Assembly (NCBI GenBank): GCA_963575745.1 | Contig: CAUYUJ010001392.1 | Location: 126,497-157,383, forward strand | Origin: Prorocentrum cordatum | Lineage: Eukaryota > Sar > Dinophyceae > Prorocentrales > Prorocentraceae | Length of the DNA: 30,887 bases | Reading direction: 5' to 3' | In this document: positions 1 through 7,871 of the stretch, in pieces | How the letters are laid out: the number at the start of each line of letters is the position of its first letter | Numbering within the stretch: the first letter of the stretch is position 1 | The notes under the pieces: model-generated | What the model was told of the DNA's origin: nothing | Databases searched by the model: none | The model's input: only the letters and a program-made list of their open reading frames with translations | Made by a program: the position numbers and the translations under genes

Positions 1-282
1 GGCAGGGATGAGAGGAGGTAGAGTGTGCGGGAAAAGGGTCAGGAACCGCTGAGGACGGCGGAGGACAAGGGAGGACAACAGTGAGGACGAGGATGGCTCG
101 ATGGATCAAGGTTCGCCACTGCGGCGCGTCAGAGAGCGCTCCGCGACGCGGAGGCCAGGCAACGCATGCCCACACCCGAGCAGGCGAGCGTCGCTTCTTG
201 CGGCCTCCTCACAGCCCATCGCGGTCGAACGAACCGCGCACCTGCTCCACCCTCGCCAGAACGAGGGGCAACCGCATGCAGC

Positions 283-330
283 ATGCATGCAAACTTTCGG
301 AGGTCCGCGCGGATCTCCGAACGTTCATGC
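283..330. repeat. Short foldback (inverted repeat)
   Basis: Arms of about 18 bp (AACTTTCGGAGGTCCGCG and its near reverse complement) meet with no spacer, and GCATG words extend the pairing outward. The following text (TTGTGCCGCTTCTCCTTCTT) matches that after the larger foldback at 12551-12657, so the two appear to be one family. Confidence 0.6.
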
Positions 331-427
331 TTGTGCCGCTTCTCCTTCTTCCTCTTCGAGCCAGGGACAGGCGCAGGACGAAGTGGCTGCGGCTGGCCCC
401 TGTGATGATCAGGATGCAGGCTCCCCC

Positions 428-610
428 GTACAGTAGAAGCCCGACCGCAAGAAACCTTCCACGAGAAACCCAGCCCTGAGGCCCTTGGACGTCCATGGGT
501 TTTTGGCTTGGGAGCGTCACGCTTTCCACTGCAAAAACGTCGAAGCCCAAGAATCCCAGGGCACCCTGGAGGCAAGCAGGGTGCTTCTTGGCATGGGCCC
601 CCTACTGTAC
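428..610 (+). mobile_element. R3 inverted-repeat element, copy 1
   Basis: A 183-bp non-coding element with perfect short terminal inverted repeats, GTACAGTAG at the left and CTACTGTAC at the right. The interior matches 21482-21665 and 30714-30887, including the words GAAACCTTCCAC, GGGAGCGTCACGCT and a terminal GCACCCTG/CAGGGTGC stem. The size and lack of coding suggest a MITE; I do not recognise a named family. Confidence 0.7.
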
Positions 611-1045
611 CTCGCAGGCAGTGGCGCCAGCGTGTGCACGCCATGCAGCAGCGTTGTGAGGGCACAGCCGCCGAGAGACGCCGCAAACCCAGCGCACAGG
701 AGGGAAGGGTGGCAAAGCTTCGTACGGGGCCTGCGAGGGCGAGGCACCGCGTAGGCGTGCGGCAGGGCCTTCAGCGCCAGCACCTTTTTGCCTGCCAGCT
801 GTTTGTGCGGAGATGAGATGGGGAACGCGTGAGCACTGAATCTCCTCACGGCGCGACTGGCACAGCAGCGTGAAGCAGAAGGCCGCCAGGCAAACTGGGA
901 TCGCTACGCGAGCCGGCCTGCCATGGGCAGGCTCACTCCTTCTTGCCCGCCGAGTGTGCGCGCACGCGCTGGCCGTGCTTGCATCTGGGCTGTCGAGCTC
1001 AGCTGCGAAGGGCGCCAAGAGGCGAGTTCCCCTTTTTGGTTCCTG
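611..1045. other. No gene seen
   Basis: GC-rich sequence with overlapping open frames on both strands and no family motif. I see no repeat beyond isolated short words. Confidence 0.5.
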
Positions 1046-1316
1046 CAGTGGAACGCGGGCGTGCGCACCGAGGAGTTCCCCGCTGCTTCCCGCAGTGGAG
1101 CGCGGGCGTGCGCATCGAGGAGTTCCCCGCTGCTTCCCGCAGTGGAGCGCGGGCGTGCGCATCGAGGAGTTCCCCGTTGCTTCCCGCAGTGGAACGCGGG
1201 CGTGCGCACCGAGGACTTCCCCGCTGCTTCCCGCAGTGGAACGCGGGCGTGCGCACCGAGGAGTTCCCCGTTGCTTCCCGCGGTGGAGCGCGGGCGTGCG
1301 CACCGAGGAGCTGCAG
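1046..1316 (+). repeat. 47-bp tandem repeat, about 6 copies
   Basis: The unit CAGTGGAGCGCGGGCGTGCG... recurs at 1046, 1093, 1140, 1187, 1234 and 1281, exactly 47 bp apart, with a few substitutions (GGAACG/GGAGCG, CACCGAG/CATCGAG). Since 47 is not a multiple of three, the long open frames over it shift phase at each unit and are not credible proteins. Confidence 0.9.
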
Positions 1317-1573
1317 GCCCGCACCAGGTGGCCGAGCACCGGCGGGCGCCCGGCCCGGCCGCCCCGCGGCGGCCCGATGGCGCCGGGGGAAGCGGACGGG
1401 CGGCGGCCGAGGAGGGCCCCCCTCGCGCACGCGGGGCGCGAGGAGGAGCAGCAAACAGCATGGCGAGGGCCGACGCGGCGAGCACCGCCCCGAGCGCCAG
1501 AGGTGCCCCCGGCCCGAGATTTCCCAGGCTCTCCGCTCCACTCCGGAGCCCCTGGTAAGTTTGCGCGGCGCGA

Positions 1574-1840
1574 GAATCCGGCCCGAGAGTCTCAAATCGC
1601 GCGAGGGCGCCACACTGTCGCTCCAGCCAGGCCAAGGGCCGTTGCCCCAGCCAGCCTGGGTAAAAAGGGCTTGGCGGCAGGTCGCGGACGATGGGCGCAG
1701 CGTCGGGCGTCGGATCTGGGTGCGGATCCGCTACGGATCCGCTACGGATCCGATGCTTGTTAGACGGAACCTGTGCGAATTCGAATGGTTTTAGACGGTT
1801 CCGAGCGGTGGGAAAATAGCGTGCTTGGCACGGACCCTGT
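1574..1840 (+). repeat. R4 dispersed repeat, copy 1
   Basis: Matches 2255-2478 over most of its length: CACACTGTCGCTCCAGCCAG, GGCGGCAGGTCGCGG, GATGGGCGCAG, GTCGGGCGTCGGATC, and the end TGGGAAAATAGCGTGCTTGG. This copy has an internal duplication of GGATCCGCTAC near 1720-1750. No protein is supported; it may be an old mobile element. Confidence 0.65.
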
Positions 1841-1877
1841 CGGACCACTGTACACTTGTACAGCATGAAGAAATAGG

Positions 1878-2015
1878 CAGCGAGGGACTCCGAATACAAC
1901 TCGCGCAGGGTCACGGAGCAGGCGCGAGAGGGGGGGTAAGGCGCCTGCTAGAAGTTTACTCAGGCGCCCCACCCAAAACTTTAGTCAGACGGCTCCTTCC
2001 AGGACTTTCCTCAGT
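1878..2015 (+). repeat. R5 dispersed repeat, copy 1
   Basis: Diverged from 2962-3105. Shared words include CAACTCGCGCAGG, CACGGAGCAGGCGCGA, GTAAGGCGCCT and a purine/pyrimidine-rich end. Non-coding. Confidence 0.6.
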
Positions 2016-2145
2016 CGGGCAACTTTACTGAGCTGCTCCTCTGGGCTCCGACGCATTGGCCGTCGCGCGTCCTGATCACGGGACCTCGCCGTCGCTGGCG
2101 TCATCGTCGTCGTCGCCAGTACCTTCTTGAGACGGCCATGCGTTG

Positions 2146-2200
2146 ATTCAGTCACGCTTCCAGTCCAGGCAAAAACAGTCACGCTTCCAGTCCAGGCAAA
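2146..2200 (+). repeat. Short tandem duplication of about 27 bp
   Basis: CAGTCACGCTTCCAGTCCAG followed by GCAAA occurs twice in direct succession. Confidence 0.7.
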
Positions 2201-2254
2201 TCGTGCCAACTGTGCCTGGCTGTCTGTTACAAGCAGTCAGGTACAGTTGGTACG

Positions 2255-2478
2255 ATTCTGCCCAGAGTCCCAACTCGCACAAATGCACCACACTGTCGCT
2301 CCAGCCAGGACAGGGGCCGCTTGGCCCAGCCAGCCCAGGGAAGAATGGTCTGGCGGCAGGTCGCGGGCGATGGGCGCAGGGTCGGGCGTCGGATCCAAGT
2401 GGCGAGCCAGATCCTGTGCATGTTCGATTGGTTTTGGACGGGCCCGACTGGTGGGAAAATAGCGTGCTTGGCCCCTGT
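2255..2478 (+). repeat. R4 dispersed repeat, copy 2
   Basis: Second copy of the repeat at 1574-1840, in the same orientation and about 680 bp downstream. It ends at the same GTGGGAAAATAGCGTGCTTGG border. Divergence suggests an old duplication or independent insertions of one family. Confidence 0.65.
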
Positions 2479-2564
2479 AGAATATTAACCGAAGGAAGCG
2501 CTGAAGGACCCCCCCACGATAACGCATCCAGCACTCCAGCATCCGGACGCATTCTCCTGGCACC

Positions 2565-2617
2565 CTGAAGAGGAGGAGAAGGAGGACGAGGAGGGGAAAG
2601 AGGAGGAGGATGAGGAG

Positions 2618-2649
<32 letters not shown>

Positions 2650-2659
2650 GGAGGAAGAA
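2565..2659 (+). repeat. GAG-type microsatellite
   Basis: Purine-only GAGGAG/GAAGAG tract. Open frames here are poly-Ser or poly-Glu artefacts. Confidence 0.9.
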
Positions 2660-2961
2660 CACAAATACAACTCGGTGTTGCTTTTACCCGGCTCAGCTCC
2701 GCAAAAAGTCAGCGCCACAGGAGTAATCAATTATCATTGTCATCACAATCTTTCGCATCTTCGGCATTCAAGGCTCTTGCGTTCTTGCCGTCAATCCTTA
2801 GATGTCGATCGCGGGGGCGGGACACATCAATTATTTCTTGCGATGTGGTGTGATGCTCAAGATATCGCTCCGCTAAACCCGCCCCCGCGAATTCTTTATT
2901 TCCACGTCGGTGCTGACGATCACACACGGGGGTTCCTCAATCGATTCCCTCGGTTAGGTAC

Positions 2962-3105
2962 GGGCAGCGGAGGGCTCCGAGGGCAACTCGCGCAGGGGCA
3001 CGGAGCAGGCGCGACAAAGGGGGGGGCGGTAAGGCGCCTCCCGGAACTTTACACCGGCGCTCCTCCCAAACCCCTCCTCGGCCGGCTCTCCTCCGAGGAC
3101 TCTCC
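2962..3105 (+). repeat. R5 dispersed repeat, copy 2
   Basis: Second copy of the repeat at 1878-2015; see shared words there. The 3' part carries CTCC-rich near-repeats (CCTCCTCGGCCGGCTCTCCTCC). Confidence 0.6.
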
Positions 3106-3232
3106 CCTTGGCGGCTCTCTCCCCAGGGCCCCCCAGGGGGCTGCAACTGGCCACAGGCCTCCCGCCGTGATTTTTTGCTCATGACCCGATGGGGGGCCTC
3201 TGGGTGCGGGCGGCGCCAGGGAGGCTAAAGAG

Positions 3233-3398
3233 GCCCAGGGACACACAAATAAAAACATACAAATCACCAGATTCCCCCCCACTTCCCATATTTTCTGGGT
3301 GTTTGTCTCCCCCCCCACTTCCCATATTTCCCCATCTTTTCTTGAGGATCGACGATTCATGGTGTCTGTGTGTCTTTTTCCCTCCTGAGAGGCAGGGA
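3233..3398 (+). repeat. R6 dispersed element, copy A
   Basis: About 165 bp, matching 10120-10279. It begins GGGACACACAAATAAA, contains CCCCCACTTCCCATATTT (twice here) and CGACGATT, and ends TTTTTCCCTCCTGAG. It is much more AT-rich than its surroundings, which suggests an inserted sequence. The pyrimidine-rich end resembles a 3' splice site, but no flanking exons are visible here. Confidence 0.7.
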
Positions 3399-3869
3399 GC
3401 AGGGCTGGGAGGGAGCCACGGCAGGCGTGGTGCGTGCCGAGGGGCGCCCCGCAGGAGGACCCGGCGTGCTCTGCTGGCCACGGCGGGCCGCGGCCACGAC
3501 CGACTATTCCTTCGGTCCCCTGGCCCAGACCTCTACAGTCGGGGCCTTGACCTAAGGAACCCAAAATAAGGAACGAGGCCCCTTTCTTTCCATAAGTTAA
3601 ACTTCGATTTCCGATCGAAAACATAAGGACAACCTGAGGCAAGCTGTGAAACACTTAAGGAACGCGGAGCCCCTCCCCAACGAAAAGGGTTCCTTCTTCA
3701 GGGCCCCGACTGTCAGGAACGGCCCGAGGTGCTCTCTCCTCTCTGCCGTCGGCGTCTTGACTGGTCACGGAGCAGCGTGAGGAGCAGGATGCTGGAGGAG
3801 GGGAGGCAGGGCGACGAGGATGCACAGCGTACTGCGCCAGGGAAAAAAAACGATCGGTGGACGGCTGGG

Positions 3870-4110
3870 ACATGAACGATGCTGATATGGAGATCCGTTG
3901 TGGGATCGATCGTGGAACCGATAGTGAGGACGACTGCATGGTCGATCGTGAGACCGACAGTGAAGTCGATTCAATGAGATCGATAGTGAGAGCGATCGTG
4001 CGATCGCTCGTGCGATCTATGGTGAGATCGATTGTGAGATCGACAATGAGATCGATTGTGAGATCGATGGAGAAGTTGGTAACGAGATCGATGGCGAGAC
4101 CGATCGATTA
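3870..4110 (+). repeat. 12-bp GATCGA-type satellite
   Basis: Degenerate tandem of about 12 bp, clearest at 4010-4070 (GTGAGATCGATT, GTGAGATCGACA, ATGAGATCGATT). The unit is a multiple of three, so an 84-codon plus-strand frame with a four-residue (SIVR/SMVR) period stays open. I treat that frame as a by-product. Confidence 0.8.
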
Positions 4111-4134
4111 GAAGATCAACCAGGAAACTGGGAG

Positions 4135-4235
4135 ACCAAGAACCCCGCCGCCCACCGAAATCGGCCCGGAACCCAGAACTGGGAACCCGGGAACTGGGAA
4201 CCCGGGAACCCGGCCGCCCACCGAACTCGGCCTGG
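4135..4235 (+). repeat. Short GGGAACCC-type direct repeats
   Basis: GAACTGGGAACCCGG recurs in direct succession between two copies of GCCGCCCACCGAA.TCGGCC. Non-coding. Confidence 0.6.
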
Positions 4236-4294
4236 CACTTTCGAGAAATCTTTCAATCTCCGCTAGGACCCCTTCAGTGGAAGCGCTGATTGGG

Positions 4295-4555
4295 GAAAGA
4301 GGACAGTGATGATGACGACAGGGCAAGCAAGGGGGCACGATGGTGACGATAACAGTGGCAATGGCGAGTGACGAATGACGGTGACTTTGTTGACGATGAT
4401 GTTGTTGTTGATGACTCGGATGGCGATGCTGGTGCCGATGACGACGATGGACGGTGTTGGCCATGCACATGAATGTATGGATAGCTGGGTGGAGGCGAAG
4501 GTGAAGATAACGAGGATGCTGATGACGATCAGGAGGGGGGAGGAGGAAGGCAACT
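4295..4555 (+). repeat. GATGAC/GATGATG-rich simple sequence
   Basis: Imperfect GAT/GAC trinucleotide-rich stretch just downstream of the PP2C stop codon on the other strand. No gene. Confidence 0.65.
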
Positions 4556-4668
4556 GATGATAACGCGGCCGCTCGAGTTGACGACCGCGCCCAACCGCCG
4601 CTGGCCCACTGGCTCCCTCCCGCTGGCCGCCGCCCCCGCGCTGCGCGCGCGGCCGCACCCCCGGGAGG

Positions 4669-6518
4669 CTAGCCGAAGATGCTCAGGCCATCGTCGGCCG
4701 CCTCCTTGGCCGCGGCCTCCGCGCCGCGCGCGGCGGCCCCCGCGTCTGGCGGGGGCACCCAGCCCAGGCGCATGACGACCACCGTGAGGTTGTCCTTGCT
4801 GCCCCGCCGCGAGGCCAGCTGGACGATGTCCTTCGCGGTCTGCACCGGGTCCTTGCCCTCCCCGGCCATGCACCTCCAGGCGCAGTCGGCGACGACCTGC
4901 GCGGCCGGGCGCCGGCGGACCGGCAGTCCCGCCGGGATGGGGCTGGGCGAGCGGGGCTCCACACGGAGGTCCTGCTCCGCAGCTCCCCCCTGCGAGAGCC
5001 TCCAGGTCCACCGACAGGTCACCACACCCACAGCCTCTCCCTCCCCGCTGGGACGAACCAGATCCGCCCACTTGTGCTCACGTGCAGGAATCATGCTCCC
5101 CAACTTCCCCCTCCAAGACCTCCAGATCCACCCACAGGTGACCATGCACAGAGGTCCTAGCCCCGAGCATCTCCCTCCAGCAACCCCGAGATCCACCCAC
5201 AGGTGACCACACGAAAAGGTCCTTCTCACCTGTTTCCCTGTCTCTAACAGCCTCCCCTTGTAAAGACAGAGATGAATAAAAGTGCCTGGTCGCTGAGTAC
5301 GTCGAAGATGCCGTCGCAGGCCAAGACCACCGCCCAATCCTCCGGCGCCAAATCCACGACCTTCAACTCGGGCGTGGCGATGACCACCGGGTCCGGGTGC
5401 TTCAGCTCAGCATCGCCGAAGCTCCGCGAGGTGGAGAGAAACCACTTCGAATCCTGCGACGGGTCCTTCTTCTGCTTCTGCAGCTCTTTGACGTACTTGT
5501 TGTCCGGCCGAGGGCCCACGCGCCAGATGCCTCGCTTGTCCTGAATGACCATGCCCCCGGCCTGCTTCACGCGCTTCTGCTCGTCGGCCCTGGCTGGCCG
5601 GTGGTCCTCCGACACGCGGAGGCCCTGGCGGCCGCGCAGCAGCACGGCGCGGCAATCCCCACACCAAGCGACGAAGAGCTTGGCAACGCCGCCAGGGGCG
5701 CTGGGGACCTTAGCTCCCCCAGTACGCAACACGCAACACGTGGCGTGCTGACACGGAGCCCAACACGCAGAGGCCGAAAACGTGGGACCGACGCGATGCA
5801 CTCGCCAACACGTGGGCCAACACGCGGAGCCAACACGCAACCTGTTGACACGGACGTCTCGAACACGGGACGTGTTGCCTGTCAAAACGGGCGTCTCGAG
5901 GCAACTAAGCTGGGGACAGTGCACGGCCTCCTCTCGGGCGTCGTCGACTCTTGGGCCGCCTTAGGCTTCACGCGCGCCTCCCAGAGCGCCGCGCAGCCGA
6001 GGCTCGACGCGGAGGGGAGCGCCACGGGCACCTCGAAGCCGTGGCTGACCAGCGCCACGATGCCCGTGGAGCCGCCGACCAGCTCCTTCTTGCGGGCGGT
6101 CACCAGCCAGGCGCTGTCGACGGCCTCGAAGGCCTCCTTGATGGCGCTCGAGATGATGCTGGCCTCCTTCTCGTGCGCCATGCGGACGAGGCTCCCCTCC
6201 CGCTTGGCGCGGGCCCGGTAGGTGGTGTGCACGACCGTCGGCAGCTGCTTGGACACATACTCCGAGCAGGCGTGGCCACGGTGCCCGTCGAAGATGCCGC
6301 AGAAGAAGCCCAACTCGTGCAGGTCGCACGCCGCGATGCGGTCGTCGTTCTTCTCCTTGGGGCCCGCGGCCGTGTCCACGCCGACGCTCAGCCCGGCCTG
6401 CCCAGCCAGAGCCTTCACGTCCATGCAGACGATCTGCTTTTCCTTCCGCCCAGAGCTGCCCTCGTCGCCAGGCTTCAGCTCCAGCGGCTTGAAGCTGACC
6501 CGGGTGCCGTGGAACAGC
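4669..6518 (-). CDS. PP2C-family protein Ser/Thr phosphatase (three exons, 5' part missing)
   Basis: Metal-dependent PPM/PP2C phosphatase, which removes phosphate from Ser/Thr. Exons read on the minus strand: 6518-6032, 5708-5286 and 4896-4669 (stop TAG at 4671-4669), about 378 residues. All junctions chosen are phase 0 and restore the family order. Visible motifs: KNDDR (first metal-binding acidic pair), GIFDGHRGH (canonical FDGHGG), GSTGIVALV (canonical GSTA), VAWCGDCRAVLLRG (canonical VANxGDSRAVL), SEDHRP, LSTSRSFGD, LACDGIFDVLSDQ (metal Asp) and RRGSKDNLTVVV (final metal Asp). The first visible exon starts after an AG at 6520-6519 with residues LFHGTRVSFKPLELKPGDEG, so at least one upstream exon with the start codon is missing. 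No signal peptide or membrane segment is visible. The metal residues are present, so it is probably active. The family is certain; the exact splice points and the substrate are not. Confidence 0.9.
4897..5285 (-). other. PP2C intron, GC-AG type, with internal repeats
   Basis: Donor CAG|GCACTT and acceptor GCGCAG|GTCGTC join SDQ to VVADCAW, which is where PP2C proteins continue after the LACDG..SDQ motif. The intron is 389 bp. Inside are four degenerate units of about 56-65 bp built on (plus strand) AGATCCACCCACAGGTGACC, starting near 5004, 5060, 5124 and 5189. GC donors are known to be common in dinoflagellates. CAG|G is repeated at both junctions. Confidence 0.75.
5709..6031 (-). other. PP2C intron with CAACACG word cluster
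   Basis: Donor GAG|GTGCCC and acceptor AAG|GTCCCC give a 323-bp phase-0 intron, so near-identical AGGTNCCC sequence sits at both junctions. The body (plus strand 5725-5890) is crowded with CAACACG/ACACGTG words. An alternative acceptor (CCCCAG at 5702-5701) would need a different donor phase, so the borders are likely but not proven. Confidence 0.6.
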
Positions 6519-6533
6519 CTGGGGAAATCAAAA

Positions 6534-6717
6534 CCCAGACATGATCGCGTCGCAGAAAAATCAGGACGGGAGGTTTTTAGCCATTTTCGGCCGCGTGGGG
6601 CCCTCGCCGGGCCTCGGGACCGTCAATAAACGACTCAGGACGAAAAACCAGTCCTGGGGAAAGGGTCGGGACTTCCAGGGACGCCGTCCTGAACAAATCA
6701 GGACGTCGCATGTCTAG
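6534..6717 (+). mobile_element. R1 inverted-repeat element, copy a (next to a PP2C splice acceptor)
   Basis: Diverged member of the R1 family (see 12246-12432 for the best copy). It keeps ATCAGGACGGGAGGTTTTTAGCC, the GGGCCCTCGCCGGGCCTCGG block and AAATCAGGACGTCG. Its CCCAGAC end lies 15 bp from the PP2C acceptor at 6519, so it is intronic. Confidence 0.65.
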
Positions 6718-6849
6718 GAAGGTACCGAAACCGCTACTCCCCGGACCTCTCCTGGGGTGCGTTCTGACTAGAGCTCCGAGGCGCATCCAGCGGTGGCGAC
6801 GAAGGCCTCCCATGGAGGCCCAACAAGGGGGGAAACGATGGAAGGGTAG

Positions 6850-7041
6850 ACCCAGACATCGGGCTGCTCCAATTTGATTGATGCATGGGCCCCGGAGGTC
6901 TGGACCACTTCCCCGGGGCCGGTTTTTCGTCCCGAGTGGTTCCTTGACGCCCTCGCGAGGCCTGGCGAGGGCCCCCGAAGGCCGAAAACTGCCCAAATCC
7001 CGCCTTTCCCATTTTCTTGGGAGCGTCGGATCTCTGGGGAC
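6850..7041 (-). mobile_element. R2 inverted-repeat element, copy 1
   Basis: About 190 bp with terminal inverted repeats ACCCAGACATCGGGCTGCTCC and (other end) ACCCAGAGATCCGACGCTCC as seen in the 21293 copy. The interior has the same GAGGGCCCCCG/CTTGACG blocks as R1, so R1 and R2 are related. It abuts R1 copy b. Confidence 0.65.
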
Positions 7042-7217
7042 CCGGACCCCCGACGTCATGATTTCTTCATGACGCGACCCCCAGAAGTCCCGACCCATTT
7101 CCTGGGACCGGTTTTTCATCCTGAATCGTTTTTTGACGGTCCCGAGGCCCGGTGAGGGCCCCCGGAGACCGAAAATGGCGAAAAACCTCCCGTCGTGATT
7201 TTTTCATGGTCTTGGGA
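7041..7217 (-). mobile_element. R1 inverted-repeat element, copy b
   Basis: Contains CGTCATGATTTCTTCATGACG, a perfect 8-bp stem with a 5-base loop, then the GTCCCGACCCATTTCC and GGACCGGTTTTTCATCC blocks and the far CCGTCGTGATTTTTTCATG. Non-coding. Confidence 0.75.
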
Positions 7218-7374
7218 GGTAGGGGTACCTGTTTTGCTCCCCTGGACAGCCCCCCAGGCTGCGGGGGCACCCGCGAGCCGTTTGCGGCGCCCTGGGCGGG
7301 GATGAAGAGGTCGTCCCCGCCGCCGTCCGGGAGGCCCGGCGGCGCGCCCAGAGGGGCGGGAGGCAGAGGGGGCC

Positions 7375-7540
7375 TCCTCCTGCTCCTTCTCCTCTGCCTC
7401 CTCCTCCTCCTCCCTCCTCCTCCGCCTCCTCCTCCTCCACCTCCTCCTGATACTGATGCTACCTCCTCCTCCTCCTCCTCCTCCTCCTCCTCCTCTGCCT
7501 CCTCCTCCTCCTCCTCCTCCTCGCCCTCCTCTTTATATTG
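7375..7540 (+). repeat. CCT microsatellite
   Basis: Almost pure CCT/CTC triplets interrupted by ACTGATGCTA. The Leu-, Ser- or Pro-rich frames are artefacts. Confidence 0.9.
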
Positions 7541-7576
7541 ATACTAATGGCATGTGGATCCTCAGAGGTGCTGCCA

Positions 7577-7623
7577 GTGGCCCCCTCCTGCGGGCACCGT
7601 ATGGTGCCGCAGGAGGGGGCCAC
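7577..7623. repeat. Near-perfect 21-bp inverted repeat with a 4-base loop
   Basis: GTGGCCCCCTCCTGCGG(G)CACC, loop GTAT, then its reverse complement; the left arm has one extra G. It lies between the CCT microsatellite and the decayed coding tract. There is no terminal T tract, so it is not a simple terminator. Confidence 0.85.
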
Positions 7624-7871
7624 TCCGATGATGGGCCGCTCCGCCCGATGTGGTGGGCCGACGACGAACAGGGGAGGGAGAAACGGACGAGGGACCGAAA
7701 GAGGAGGTCGAAAGTGAGGGGCACGCACGACGTTCTGAACGAGGAGGGGAGGACGAGAGAGGGGGCTGCGGGACGGTGCGGGTGGCGCCCGCCCCACTCA
7801 TCCCCACCCCCACCCCATAACCACAAACATCCTCACAAACCTAACCATGCCCATCCCTCCATTTCCCCCCC

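Noticed and set aside
870-1914. Long overlapping open frames on both strands over the 47-bp repeat
   Set aside because: The frames change phase at each 47-bp unit, repeat the same words in all phases and show no domain; they follow from high GC.
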